From Burkholderia sp. Bp8963 (GTDB lineage: Bacteria > Pseudomonadota > Gammaproteobacteria > Burkholderiales > Burkholderiaceae): a stretch of DNA of 64,000 nt. Made by a program: the position numbers and the translations under genes. Of this stretch, positions 34,334 to 43,975 are shown one piece after another (the first letter of the stretch is position 1; each line of letters begins with the position of its first letter). The DNA lies in NCBI RefSeq assembly GCF_003854275.1, contig NZ_QTQP01000016.1, positions 1-64,000 on the forward strand. Direction: 5' to 3'. The notes beneath the pieces were generated by a model. The model saw only the letters and a list, made by a program, of their open reading frames with translations, made no database searches and had not been told where the DNA came from.

Positions 34334-35755
34334 TCACGCGGAACCGGGAGTCGCCCGGGGTGGGGCGCCGTCGCCGCCGTGCGCCGGCTCGTGCGCGGCG
34401 CCGTGCGGGAAGTCGTGATCGTGCGCGGTGAGCCGCTCGCGCACGAAGCCGATGTGCTCGCGCAGCACGTAGAACTGCCCCGCATACGCGAGCGGCATCT
34501 TCATCCGGTTCACCGATTCCTCGATGCTGTCGAGCCGGTCGAGCAGCTCGACGCGCTCCTCGGCCGTATGCTCGCCGAGCGCGCTGCGCTCGAGCGCGAT
34601 CAGCGCGCCGTACCAGCGGTAGATCCGCGAGCGCACGCGCCAGCCGTACAGCGCCGGCACCAGCCGCAGCCCCGGAATCAGCACGACGATGAGCGGCACG
34701 ACGATCACCAGCAACCGGTCGACGAGGCTCGCGACCCAGAACGGCAGCCGCCGGTACAGGAAGGTCTTGCCCGACTTGTAGTAGCGCGTCGCATCGTCGG
34801 ACAGCGGGAAGCTGCGTGTGATCGGCGACGGGAATTCGCCCGCGCGCTGCAGGATCGTCGCGTGGCCGTGCACCTCGCGCGCGGCCTCGATCAGCAGGTC
34901 CGACAGCGCCGGATGCAGCGTGTCGCGCGCGACCAGCTCGATCGTCGGCGCGACCGTATGGATGTCCGCGGGCGGCAGGTTCCGGCCGAGATCGTAGACG
35001 CCCTCGGGCAGCGTGATTGCGGTCAGGTAAGGGAAGCGGCGCGCGTAGGCCTCGGCCTGCGTGAACGAATACACGTGTACGCCCGGCGCACGGAACAGCT
35101 TCGCCATCACCGGAATCTGCGTCGAGTCGCCGGACAGGAACGCCGCGTCGATCTTGCCGTCGAGCAGCGCCGCCGCGGCATCCTCGCCGGACGTCGGCAG
35201 CAGTTCGGTCGTGCCGCCCGGCGCGATGCCGTTCATTTTCAGCAGCGCGAGGCTCAGCTCGCGCGCGCCGCTGCCTTCCGCGCCGAGCGCGAGCCGCTTG
35301 CCGTTGAAGTCCGACAGGCGCGCGACGACCGGGCCGCGGTACATGATCGCGAGCGGCACGTAGCCGATGCTGCCGAGCGAGACGAGATGCTCGTCGCGCG
35401 TTTTCGGGCCGATCCCGCTCTGCACGAAGCCGACGTCGACCGGCGCGTTCGGGTTGGACAGCCGCTCGAGGTTCTGCGCGGAACCCTCGGACGACTCGAC
35501 GTCGAGCGTGATGCCGTTCTTCGCGAGGATCGCCTTGTACTTCTCCGCGGCGTTCCAGTAGGTGCTGCCGGGCGGGCCGGCCGAGATCACGAGCGTCGAA
35601 GGCGGCGCGGGCTGGATCATCTTGATCGCGAGCCAGACCGTGGCGATCGCGAGCAGCACGGTCGGTCCGACCGACAGCGCGAGGTCGCGCCACGACACCG
35701 CGACGAAGCGGGCGAGGATGCGGGGTGGCCGGCGGGGGCGCAGGATGGGCTTCAT
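34334..35755 (-). CDS. TAXI-family (TRAP) solute-binding protein with membrane anchors
   Basis: A 473-residue protein. After an N-terminal transmembrane helix (LSVGPTVLLAIATVWLAIKM) comes the TAXI binding domain: TLVISAGPPGSTYWNAAEKYKAIL, VDVGFVQSGIG, IGYVPLAIMYRG, LALGAEGSGARELSLALL and ADIHTVAPTIELVARDTLHP. A second hydrophobic segment (LLVIVVPLIVVLIPGLRLVP) follows at about 330-350, then a cytoplasmic-looking tail with a charged helix. Ordinary TAXI proteins are free periplasmic proteins next to a fused DctMQ gene; neither applies here, so it may act as a sensor instead of a transporter. Confidence 0.82.
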   Translation of the reverse strand: MKPILRPRRPPRILARFVAVSWRDLALSVGPTVLLAIATVWLAIKMIQPAPPSTLVISAGPPGSTYWNAAEKYKAILAKNGITLDVESSEGSAQNLERLSNPNAPVDVGFVQSGIGPKTRDEHLVSLGSIGYVPLAIMYRGPVVARLSDFNGKRLALGAEGSGARELSLALLKMNGIAPGGTTELLPTSGEDAAAALLDGKIDAAFLSGDSTQIPVMAKLFRAPGVHVYSFTQAEAYARRFPYLTAITLPEGVYDLGRNLPPADIHTVAPTIELVARDTLHPALSDLLIEAAREVHGHATILQRAGEFPSPITRSFPLSDDATRYYKSGKTFLYRRLPFWVASLVDRLLVIVVPLIVVLIPGLRLVPALYGWRVRSRIYRWYGALIALERSALGEHTAEERVELLDRLDSIEESVNRMKMPLAYAGQFYVLREHIGFVRERLTAHDHDFPHGAAHEPAHGGDGAPPRATPGSA

Positions 35756-36168
35756 AAGCGGCGATCGGCGGGTGACGCAGGCATGACACATCGGTGACAC
35801 GGGTCACGAACGATGCGCATTCGCGGCGATGGTAACCGGTTTCGCGGCGCGTGCGCGAATCGGCTGCGGCGGCCGCGCGATGCGCCGCGTCAAAAACTTT
35901 GCGCTTCCGCGGGCGCTGGATTACATTGTGCGACGCAGCCGCGCCCGATTCGCGCGACCCGGCCCTCCATCAGACCGGGCGCGTCCGGCCGGCGGCTGCC
36001 CGGCCCGGCCGGCCCGCTTCATGCGTGCGCCGGTCGCCGGCCCGTCTCGCCTCTCTCGCATCGCCGTGGAAATCACCGGCCGTCCTGCCGCGCTCGCGCG
36101 CGGGCTGGCCGCCTTTGGGGGTACCCGGCCGCACTGTGCGCGGCCGTTCCGAATCACAAGGAGATAGC
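35756..36168. other. Intergenic region before the BON protein gene
   Basis: About 410 bases between divergent genes. An inverted repeat GTGAC-ACGG-GTCAC lies at 35794-35807, about 40 bases upstream of the TAXI gene start, and may be an operator. The remainder is GC-rich with no gene that I can support. Confidence 0.45.
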
Positions 36169-36534
36169 ATGAAGTCGATCGTGTTGAGAGCGTTGGGCGT
36201 GGCCGCGGTGGCGGTGTGTCTGTCCGGCAGCGTGTACGCGCAGTCGAGCGAGCCGGCGGCGTCCGAAGCGCCCGCCGCCGCGAAGAGCGCATCGAAGGCC
36301 GCCGCGAAGACCGCGAAGCAGGCAAACCGCAAGCTCGGCTATGCGGTGCGCAAGGCGATTTCGAAGGAGAGCGGCGTCGATGTGAAGAACATCGTCGTGC
36401 GTTCGAAGGGCGGGGCCATCACGCTCGAGGGCTCGGTGCCCGAGCAGGCACAGATCGAAAAGGCCGAAGCGGCCGCAAAGGGCGTGCCGGGCGTGACGTC
36501 CGTCAGCAACAAGCTGACCATCCAGCAGCAATGA
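36169..36534 (+). CDS. Periplasmic BON-domain protein
   Basis: A 121-residue exported protein: signal peptide of about 25 residues (ALGVAAVAVCLSGSVYAQ, cleavage after YA/Q), an Ala/Lys-rich linker, then a single BON domain (YAVRKAISKESGVDVKNIVV, GGAITLEGSVPEQAQIEKAE, GVPGVTSVSNKLTIQ). BON domains bind phospholipid or help keep the envelope intact under osmotic stress, as in OsmY. The ATG is preceded by AAGGAGA. It may be monocistronic; the next gene begins 112 bases later. Confidence 0.9.
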   Translation: MKSIVLRALGVAAVAVCLSGSVYAQSSEPAASEAPAAAKSASKAAAKTAKQANRKLGYAVRKAISKESGVDVKNIVVRSKGGAITLEGSVPEQAQIEKAEAAAKGVPGVTSVSNKLTIQQQ

Positions 36535-36646
36535 CCTCCGGGCGGCGCCCGCGCGCCGCCCGCGCTCGCATTCCCGCGGGCCTCGGCATGCCGGGGCCCG
36601 CGTTCGCTGTGATGCATCGAGACATATAACGAGAGAGAGGGCGGCG

Positions 36647-38746
36647 ATGACGACATCCAGGTGGGGCAGGCGAGTCCGGTTCGGTGCGGCACTGGCCGCG
36701 GCGGTGACGATGCTTGGCGCGTGCAACGGCAACGAAACCGCGGAAAGCAACCGCCAGCCGGATTTCATCGCGGGCAACGTGCGCACGACGGCCTACGACG
36801 GCGCGAGCGACGACCTGCTGACGGCCGGCCTCGGCAAGACGGGCCTCGCTAGCGCGACGCCCCCCGGCTTTGCGAACCCGGCCCGGCCGACGGCGGCCGA
36901 GCTGCGCCGCCTCGCGATCTGGTCGAACTACCGCGCGCTCGTCGACATGACTGCCAACGGCGGCTACGGCCGCTTCTGGGGGCCGAACGTCGATCTCGAC
37001 GGCAACGACACGCTCGGCGAAGGCAGGATCGCCGGCACCGAATACCTCGCTTACTCGGACGACGGCAGCGGCCGCAAGAACGTCACGCTGCTCGTGCAGG
37101 TGCCGGCCAGCTTCGATCCCGCGCAGCCGTGCATCGTCACCGCGACGTCGTCCGGCTCGCGCGGCGTGTACGGCGCGATCTCGGCCGCCGGCGAATGGGG
37201 CTTGAAGCGCGGCTGCGCGGTCGCATACAACGACAAGGGCGGCGGCAACGGCGCGCACGAGCTCGGCTCGGACACCGTCACGCTGATCGACGGCACGCTC
37301 GCGAACGCGGTGCTTGCCGGCAACGCGAGCCTCTTCACCGCGAACGCGACGAGCAGCGAGCTGACCGCATTCAACGCGCAGTTCCCGAACCGCTATGCGT
37401 TCAAGCACGCGCATTCGCAGCAGAATCCCGAGCAGGACTGGGGGCACGTGACGCTGCAGGCGGTCGAGTTCGCGTACTGGGCGCTCAACGAGCAGTTCGG
37501 ACCGCTGATCGACGGCAAGCGTCACGGCGTGCGCTACCGGCCCGGCGATATCACGACGATCGCCGCGTCGGTCAGCAACGGTGGTGGCGCCGCGCTCGCG
37601 GCGGCCGAGCAGGACACGCGCAACTGGATCACCGCGGTTGTCGTCGGCGAGCCGCAGATCAACGTGCGGATGGCGCCGAACGCGCTCGTGCGGCAGGGCG
37701 GCGCGCCGGTGCCGTCGTTCGGGCGGCCGCTCGCCGACTACGCGACGCTTGCCAACCTGCTGCAGCCGTGCGCGGCGGCGGCGTCCGCGCTCGCCGGCGC
37801 GCCGTACCTGAGCGCGCTGCCGCAGGCCGTCACGCAGTCGATCCGCACACAGCGCTGCGCGACGCTCGCCGCGGCCGGGCTCGTCGCGGGCGCGGACCTG
37901 CAGAGCCAGGCCGCCGATGCGCTCGCGCAACTGCACACGGCCGGCTACCTGGCCGATTCGGACCCGTTGCAGGCGCCGATGTGGGATTCGCAGGCGATCC
38001 CGGCGATCGCGGTGACCTATGCGAATGCGTACACGCGCTCGCGCGTCGTCGACAACCTGTGCAACTTCAGCTTCGCGACGACGAATCCGGCCACCGGCGC
38101 GGTCGCGCCGCCCGCTGCGTCGCCGATGCCGAGCGTGTTCGGCGCGGGCAACGGCGTGCCGCCGACCAACGGCATCAGCCTCGTGTTCAACACGGGCGCC
38201 GCGACCGGCATCGATCACCGCCTCGCGACGCCGGACGCGAGTTTCGCGGGTGCGCTGTGCCTGCGCCGGCTGTGGACGAACGGGATGCTGAACCTGCCCG
38301 CGAACGTCGACGCGGTGCGCGTGAATGCGAACCTGCAGGGCAAGCCCGCGATCATCGTGCACGGCCGCAACGACGCGCTCGTGCCGGTGAACCACGCGTC
38401 GCGCGCCTACGTCGCGCAGAACAGCATCAGCGAAGGCGGCCGCAGCCAGCTCGCGTTCTACGAGGTGACGAACGGTCAGCACTTCGATGCGTTCCTGCCG
38501 GTCGCCGGGTTCGATACGCGGTTCGTGCCGGTCCACTACTACGACCTGCAGGCGCTGAACCTGATGTGGCGGCACCTGAAGAACGGCGTGCCGCTGCCGC
38601 CGTCGCAGGTGATCCGCACGGTGCCGCGCGGCGGCACGCCGGGCGCGGCGCCGGCGCTGACGGGCGCGAACCTGCCGCCGATCTCGACCGCGCCGGGCGG
38701 CAACGCGATCACGGCCGCCGCGGGGGCGATCGACGTGCCGCTCTGA
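36647..38746 (+). CDS. D-(-)-3-hydroxybutyrate oligomer hydrolase
   Basis: A 699-residue hydrolase that cleaves 3-hydroxybutyrate oligomers from PHB breakdown to monomers. I recognise the family from GGYGRFWGPNVDLDGNDTLG, VTLLVQVPASFDP, GEWGLKRGCAVAYNDKG and the 3' segment IIVHGRNDALVPVNHASRAY. The likely nucleophile is Ser310 in ASVSNGGGAA, and a late GQHFDAF may supply the His. The N-terminus has a lipobox-like LGAC after a hydrophobic stretch, suggesting export or lipidation. A strong terminator follows 35 bases after the stop. Confidence 0.93.
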   Translation: MTTSRWGRRVRFGAALAAAVTMLGACNGNETAESNRQPDFIAGNVRTTAYDGASDDLLTAGLGKTGLASATPPGFANPARPTAAELRRLAIWSNYRALVDMTANGGYGRFWGPNVDLDGNDTLGEGRIAGTEYLAYSDDGSGRKNVTLLVQVPASFDPAQPCIVTATSSGSRGVYGAISAAGEWGLKRGCAVAYNDKGGGNGAHELGSDTVTLIDGTLANAVLAGNASLFTANATSSELTAFNAQFPNRYAFKHAHSQQNPEQDWGHVTLQAVEFAYWALNEQFGPLIDGKRHGVRYRPGDITTIAASVSNGGGAALAAAEQDTRNWITAVVVGEPQINVRMAPNALVRQGGAPVPSFGRPLADYATLANLLQPCAAAASALAGAPYLSALPQAVTQSIRTQRCATLAAAGLVAGADLQSQAADALAQLHTAGYLADSDPLQAPMWDSQAIPAIAVTYANAYTRSRVVDNLCNFSFATTNPATGAVAPPAASPMPSVFGAGNGVPPTNGISLVFNTGAATGIDHRLATPDASFAGALCLRRLWTNGMLNLPANVDAVRVNANLQGKPAIIVHGRNDALVPVNHASRAYVAQNSISEGGRSQLAFYEVTNGQHFDAFLPVAGFDTRFVPVHYYDLQALNLMWRHLKNGVPLPPSQVIRTVPRGGTPGAAPALTGANLPPISTAPGGNAITAAAGAIDVPL

Positions 38747-38775
38747 ATGCCTTGAACGCGCGTCAGCGCATGCCG

Positions 38776-38806
38776 AAAAACCGGACGCCAGCGTCCGGTT
38801 TTTTTT
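38776..38806 (+). terminator. Rho-independent terminator after the PHB-oligomer hydrolase
   Basis: Stem CCGGACG / CGTCCGG with a 4-base loop, extended by AAAA/TTTT pairing, then a run of eight T. It is one of the clearest terminators in the window. Confidence 0.9.
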
Positions 38807-39365
38807 ATTGCCTTGATCTTTCCGGAATCGGTCCCAGCTTTCACATTCGCTGAATGACGGGGCCTGTAACAAATTATTGCTTTACGGCAGGAAACCCGGA
38901 ATCTATTATGCGCCGATATTTTCACTTAATTTAATAAATTACATTGAGAGAATATTCCTTTCCATTTAATTAACCAATCCTTTCGATTTCATTCGTTCGG
39001 CAGAGACCGGGATTGATCGTCGTTCGGCGATTAATCGGCGTCGTGCCGAAGGGGGCGGTTCGTCGTGTCGATGCGGAGCAGCCTTGCCAGGGCTGGCTTT
39101 GCGGGGAATGTTTTTGCTGTCGATTTGTGTGCGATTACGGATGGCGCTGGAGTTGCATCTGAATTGCGGGTTTCCGTTTTCAATGGAATTGTTTCCATTG
39201 TGCAATCGCTGAATATCGGGTGGGGTAAATCATGCCGGTCGGTCAACGCCGAGCCGGTAAAAAACTCGGAGTGCGTCGCATAACGAATGCGCTCCTGGTG
39301 CGGAACGCCGGAACCAATCATCCCTTGGGTCCGGCGACATTTATCGTTCTGTTCGAGAGGCAATA
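38807..39365. other. AT-rich intergenic region before the S10 peptidase gene
   Basis: About 560 bases, strongly AT-rich from 38860 to 39000 (for example TTAATTTAATAAATTAC). A TTGAGA hexamer at 38944 with TAATTA 17 bases later could be a promoter, but the distance to the gene is long. A 72-codon frame at 39065-39283 lacks a ribosome site and known motifs, so I do not call it. Confidence 0.45.
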
Positions 39366-41213
39366 ATGACGACACTGAAGTCCTTGAAAGACGGTTTCGC
39401 GCTATTCGGAACGACACTGAGCGGGCCGCTGGTCGCGGCGACAGCCGCTGCGCTGCTCGTCACGGGTTGCGGCGGCGACGACGGCGCGAGTCCGTCCGCG
39501 TCGGCGGCCGCCGCCAACACGGCCGCGAACGCGCCGGCGTCCGCGGGCAGCGGATCGACCAGCACGGCGTCGAACGCCACGCAGCCCGATCAGCCGTACG
39601 TCGACACCGACGTGTACGGCACCGGCCCCAACGACGCGGTCACGGACGCGACCGAAGGCGCCGCGGTCGTGCACCGGCAGGTCACGATCGGCGGCAAGGT
39701 CGTCAACTACACGGCGACGGCCGGCCACCTGACGACGATCGACCCCGTCACGTCGCAGCCGAACGCGAAGATGTTCTACGTCGCGTACACGCAGGACAAT
39801 CCCGACCCGTCGAAGCCGCGGCCGGTCACGTTCTTCTACAACGGCGGCCCGGGCTCGTCGTCGGTGTACCTGCTGCTCGGCTCGTTCGGGCCGAAGCGCC
39901 TGCAGTCGTCGTTCCCGAACTTCACGCCGCCCGCGCCGTACAAGCTGCTCGACAACCCGGACAGCCTGCTCGACCGTTCCGACCTCGTGTTCATCAACCC
40001 GGTCGGCACCGGTTACTCGGCGGCGATCGCCCCGGCGAAGAACAAGGACTTCTGGGGCGTCGACCAGGACGCGCGCTCGATCGACCGTTTCATCCAGCGC
40101 TACCTGACGAAGTACGCGCGCTGGAACTCGCCGAAGTTCCTGTTCGGCGAGTCGTACGGCACGGCGCGCAGCGCGGTGGTGTCGTGGGTGCTGCATGAGG
40201 ACGGCGTCGAGCTGAACGGGATCACGCTGCAGTCGTCGATCCTCGACTACTCGAATGCGTTGAGCGCGGTCGGCACGTTCCCGACGCTCGCCGCCGACGC
40301 GTTCTACTGGAAGAAGACGACGCTCAACCCGCAGCCGGCCGACCTCGACAGCTACATGGTCCAGGCGCGCAACTATGCGGACGGCGTGCTCGCGCCGCTC
40401 GCGCAGGCGCCGAACCCGCAGGACGGCGGCTTCGTGAACGTGCGGCTGAACCTGAACCTGCAGGCCGCGCAGCAGATGGGGTCGTACATCGGCACCGATC
40501 CGGTCTCGCTGATCCAGACCTTCGGCAACCCGGCCGCGCTCGGTAACGTGCCGTCGTCTAACAACAACCCGCCGTACACGTTCTTCCTGACGCTCGTGCC
40601 GGGCATCCAGATCGGCCAGTATGACGGCCGCGCGAACTACACGGGCCAGGGCATCGCGCCGTTCATCCAGCCGAACTCGGGCGGCAACGATCCGTCGATC
40701 AACAACATCGGCGGCGCGTACACCGTGCTGTGGAACAGCTACCTGAACACCGACCTGCAGTACACGTCGACGTCGTCGTTCGTCGACCTGAACGACCAGG
40801 TGTTCAACAACTGGGACTTCAGCCACATCGACCCGACGGGCACGAACAAGGGCGGCGGCAATACGCTGTACACGGCGGGCGATCTCGCATCGACGATGAG
40901 CCTCAACCCGGATCTGAAGGTGCTGTCCGCGAACGGTTACTTCGACGCGGTCACGCCATTCCACCAGACCGAGCTGACGCTGAAGCAGATGCCGCTCGAC
41001 CCGACGCTCAAGGCGCAGAACCTGGCGATCCGGAATTACCCGTCGGGCCACATGATCTACCTGAACGATCCGTCGCGGACCGCGTTGAAGGGCGATCTCG
41101 GCCACTTCTACGACAACATCCTCGCGAACCGCGCGGCGTTGCAGCGCGTGCTGAAGCTGCAGATGCGCACGCAGCAGTTGCGCCAGCAGAAGCTGCAGCA
41201 GCAGGGGCAGTAA
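39366..41213 (+). CDS. S10 family serine carboxypeptidase-like lipoprotein
   Basis: A 615-residue secreted peptidase. A lipobox LVTGC puts the lipidated Cys at 35, followed by a Ser/Ala-rich linker of about 40 residues. The S10 core starts with FFYNGGPGSSSVYLLLGSFGP (oxyanion region); the catalytic triad is Ser263 in FGESYGTAR, Asp527 in NGYFDAVTP and His562 in YPSGHMIYL. A glutamine-rich tail ends the protein. S10 enzymes remove C-terminal residues and work best at acid pH; they are common in eukaryotic vacuoles and less so in bacteria. It is followed by a bidirectional terminator. Confidence 0.92.
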   Translation: MTTLKSLKDGFALFGTTLSGPLVAATAAALLVTGCGGDDGASPSASAAAANTAANAPASAGSGSTSTASNATQPDQPYVDTDVYGTGPNDAVTDATEGAAVVHRQVTIGGKVVNYTATAGHLTTIDPVTSQPNAKMFYVAYTQDNPDPSKPRPVTFFYNGGPGSSSVYLLLGSFGPKRLQSSFPNFTPPAPYKLLDNPDSLLDRSDLVFINPVGTGYSAAIAPAKNKDFWGVDQDARSIDRFIQRYLTKYARWNSPKFLFGESYGTARSAVVSWVLHEDGVELNGITLQSSILDYSNALSAVGTFPTLAADAFYWKKTTLNPQPADLDSYMVQARNYADGVLAPLAQAPNPQDGGFVNVRLNLNLQAAQQMGSYIGTDPVSLIQTFGNPAALGNVPSSNNNPPYTFFLTLVPGIQIGQYDGRANYTGQGIAPFIQPNSGGNDPSINNIGGAYTVLWNSYLNTDLQYTSTSSFVDLNDQVFNNWDFSHIDPTGTNKGGGNTLYTAGDLASTMSLNPDLKVLSANGYFDAVTPFHQTELTLKQMPLDPTLKAQNLAIRNYPSGHMIYLNDPSRTALKGDLGHFYDNILANRAALQRVLKLQMRTQQLRQQKLQQQGQ

Positions 41214-41256
41214 GGGCAGTCATGTCGGGCGGGCCGTGCGCCGCCTGACTTGACGT

Positions 41257-41295
41257 AAAAAAACGCCGCCCGGTTCATCGCGAGCCGGGCGGCGT
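41257..41295. terminator. Bidirectional terminator between S10 peptidase and TSUP genes
   Basis: An 11-base perfect stem ACGCCGCCCGG / CCGGGCGGCGT. Seven A on the left give a T-tract for the leftward TSUP transcript, and CATTCATTTT follows on the right for the peptidase transcript. Confidence 0.85.
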
Positions 41296-41388
41296 CATTC
41301 ATTTTGGGTCGCGTACGCCGTCCGGCGCTGCGCCGTTTCACGACTTCGCGACTTCGCGACTTCGCCGCGGGATCCCGCGGCGGTTCGC

Positions 41389-42177
41389 TTACGCGAGCAC
41401 GAGCCGCACGCCGACCGCGACGAGCGTCGACGCGAGCAGGTTGCGCAGCAGGCGCTCGGGCGCGCGTGCGGACAGCACGCTGCCGATCACGATGCCGGGC
41501 AGCGAGCCGAGCAGCAGCGACAGCAGCATCGACAAGTCGACCGAGCCGAGCAGCCAGTGACCCATCCCGGCGATCAGCGTGAGCGGCACCGCGTGCGCGA
41601 TGTCCGAGCCGACGATGCGGGTCGTCGCGAGCGCCGGGTACAGCAGCAGCAGCACGGTCACGCCGATTGCGCCGGCGCCGACCGAGGTCATCGACACCAG
41701 CATGCCGAGCACGGCGCCGGTCAGCACGGTGGACCACAGCGTGCGCGCGGGGCTTGGCGCGAGCGGATTGCGCGCGGCCAGCGCGGTGAGCTGCGGCCTG
41801 AAGATCAGCGCGAGCGACGTGAGGAGCAGCGCGCAGCCGAGCACGAGCTGGATCATGCGGCCGGCGCCGGGCGACTGCATCCCGTACGTATGCAGCATCC
41901 ACAGCGTGAGGGCCGACGCGGGGACACTGCCGGCCGCGAGCCGGCCCGTGATGCGCCAGTCGACCGTGCCTTTGAGCCCGTGCACGAGGGTGCCGGTCGC
42001 CTTGGTCGCGGCCGCGTACAGCAGGTCGGTGCCGACCGCCGTCGCCGGATGGACGCCGAACAGCAGCACGAGGATCGGCGTCATCAGCGAACCGCCGCCA
42101 ACGCCCGTCAGGCCGACGAGGATGCCGACGAACAGGCCGGACAGGGAGTACAGCAGATCGATATGAGGAAGCGACAT
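41389..42177 (-). CDS. TSUP family (TauE/SafE) sulfite/organic anion exporter
   Basis: A 262-residue membrane protein with about eight transmembrane helices and the two TSUP repeats: LFVGILVGLTGVGGGSLMTPILVLLFGVHPATAVGTDLL and VLGMLVSMTSVGAGAIGVTVL followed by RIVGSDIAHAVPL (shown in pieces, the G-V-G-x-G turns are the hallmark). Family members export sulfite, sulfoacetate or related anions. No sulfur genes are near, so the substrate is open. The gene ends in front of the bidirectional terminator. Confidence 0.9.
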   Translation of the reverse strand: MSLPHIDLLYSLSGLFVGILVGLTGVGGGSLMTPILVLLFGVHPATAVGTDLLYAAATKATGTLVHGLKGTVDWRITGRLAAGSVPASALTLWMLHTYGMQSPGAGRMIQLVLGCALLLTSLALIFRPQLTALAARNPLAPSPARTLWSTVLTGAVLGMLVSMTSVGAGAIGVTVLLLLYPALATTRIVGSDIAHAVPLTLIAGMGHWLLGSVDLSMLLSLLLGSLPGIVIGSVLSARAPERLLRNLLASTLVAVGVRLVLA

Positions 42178-42420
42178 CGGAAGCAGGCGGTTATGCGGCG
42201 TTCGGTGGCAGCTCGCGGGTCAAAGTCCGACATTGTCGCAAAACTGGCGGGGTGGTGTACGACCGCGTTAAAAATCGGTCGACCGGCGCCATCGGGTGAT
42301 CCGGCGAAGGTGCCCGGGCAGCCTTGCTGGACGGGGCTCCGACGGAATTGACGTGCGCACGCGCGACACGCTCGCGCAGGCCGGAACGCGGTACGCGTCA
42401 TCATTGGCCGCCGCACCAGA

Positions 42421-43863
42421 TCAGTGCATCGCGCTGCCGACCCCGCCGCCGACCGCATCCTGCTGCCTGATCCGCAGCGCGAGGCCGATCAGCGCGGCCG
42501 TCGCGGCGAACACCGCGCCGCACGCGAACGCGACGTGATAGCCGCCATTCAGCGCGTCGAGCGGCGTGGCCTGGCTTGCCGCCAGCACATCGGTGCGGGC
42601 AGCCGCGAGGCTGGCGAGCACGGCGAGCCCGAGCGCGCCGCCCATCATGAACGCGGTGTTGACGATCCCCGACGCGAGCCCCGAATCCGCGGGGTCGACG
42701 TCGTTCATCGCGGCCAGCAGCATCGGGTTGAACGCGACACCCGCACCGATGCCGAGCAGCGTCATCCCGGGCAGCACGTGCCAGACGAATCCGCCGTCGA
42801 CCGGCGCGCACGAGAACAGCGCCAGGCCGCATGCGGCGATCAGCAGGCCGGCCGCGATCGGGCCGCGGATCCCGAAGCGCATCACGATCCGCGCGGACAG
42901 CCCGAGCGAGAACGCGGCCATGATCAGGTTCGCGGGCAGGAACGCGAGGCCGACCTGGAACGGGCGGTAGCCGAGCACGCGCTGCATGTACAGCGCGGAC
43001 AGGAAGAACCACGCGAACATCGCGGCGGCCCACAGCACGCCGATCGCGTTCGCGAGCGCGACGTTGCGCGCGGCGAACAGCGTGAGCGGCATCAGCGGAT
43101 GCGCGACCCGCGCCTCGATCGCGACGAACAGCGCGAGCAGCGCGGCGGCCGTGCCAACGAGCGCGATGGTCTGCGTCGACAGCCAGCCGGCCTCGTTGCC
43201 GTTGACGATCCCGTAGACGGCGAGCATCAGCGACGCGGTCACGGTGACCGCGCCCGCGACGTCGAGCCGCGCGTCGGCGGCCGGCGCGCGCGTGCGCGGC
43301 AGCAGCGCGACGCACAGCGCGTAGACCGCGACGCCGATCGGCAGGTTGACGAGAAAGATCCAGTGCCACGACAGCGTGCTCGTCAGGAGCCCGCCGAGCA
43401 GTACGCCGACACTGCCGCCGCCCGCGCAGACGAAGCCGTAGACGCCCATCGCGCGCGCCCGTTCGCCGGTTTCGGTGAAGAGATTCATGATCAGCGACAG
43501 CGACACCGCCGACACGATCGCACCGCCGAACCCCTGTACCGCGCGCGCGGCAATCAGCATCGCCTGCGATTGCGCGATGCCGCAGGCGAGCGACGCGAGC
43601 GTGAACACCGTGAGGCCCGCGAGGAACATGCGCCGGTGGCCGTACAGGTCGCCGAGCCGGCCGCCGAGCAGCAGGCAGCCGCCGAAGGTCAGCAGGTACG
43701 CGTTGACCACCCAGACGAGCGCCGTCTCGCTGAAATGCAGGTCGGCGCCGATCGACGGGAGCGCGACGTTCACGATCGTGCTGTCGAGCACGATCATCAG
43801 CACGCCGAGACAGAGGACGATCAGCGCGTACCAGCGCTTCTCGCCGTGGATACCGTGGGTCAT
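42421..43863 (-). CDS. MFS drug exporter, DHA2 (EmrB/QacA) family
   Basis: A 480-residue exporter with about 14 transmembrane helices. Diagnostic segments are LDSTIVNVALPSIGADL (motif D1 of the DHA2 family), LLLGGRLGDLYGHRRMF (motif A) and GVYGFVCAGGGSVGVLLGGLL (motif C of antiporters). It probably expels lipophilic drugs in exchange for protons. The start is the ATG before THGIHGEKRW. The FrnE-like gene lies 112 bases upstream on the same strand; no TetR or MarR regulator is adjacent. Confidence 0.92.
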   Translation of the reverse strand: MTHGIHGEKRWYALIVLCLGVLMIVLDSTIVNVALPSIGADLHFSETALVWVVNAYLLTFGGCLLLGGRLGDLYGHRRMFLAGLTVFTLASLACGIAQSQAMLIAARAVQGFGGAIVSAVSLSLIMNLFTETGERARAMGVYGFVCAGGGSVGVLLGGLLTSTLSWHWIFLVNLPIGVAVYALCVALLPRTRAPAADARLDVAGAVTVTASLMLAVYGIVNGNEAGWLSTQTIALVGTAAALLALFVAIEARVAHPLMPLTLFAARNVALANAIGVLWAAAMFAWFFLSALYMQRVLGYRPFQVGLAFLPANLIMAAFSLGLSARIVMRFGIRGPIAAGLLIAACGLALFSCAPVDGGFVWHVLPGMTLLGIGAGVAFNPMLLAAMNDVDPADSGLASGIVNTAFMMGGALGLAVLASLAAARTDVLAASQATPLDALNGGYHVAFACGAVFAATAALIGLALRIRQQDAVGGGVGSAMH

Positions 43864-43975
43864 GGGTTCGTGGTCTCTCAGTTGGTTATTTTTGAAAGAC
43901 AACATTGTAGACGCCGCACGGCGCGGCTTCCTGCCGGTTTCCGGCAGCAGCGGTGGGTGGTGGTTACCCGTGCGG

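Noticed and set aside
36503-38872. A 789-codon antisense frame over the PHB-oligomer hydrolase
   Set aside because: Composition is shadow-like (Arg/Ala/Val-rich) and it runs through the strong terminator after the real gene.
39065-39283. 72-residue small protein before the S10 peptidase
   Set aside because: No ribosome site and no support beyond an open frame.
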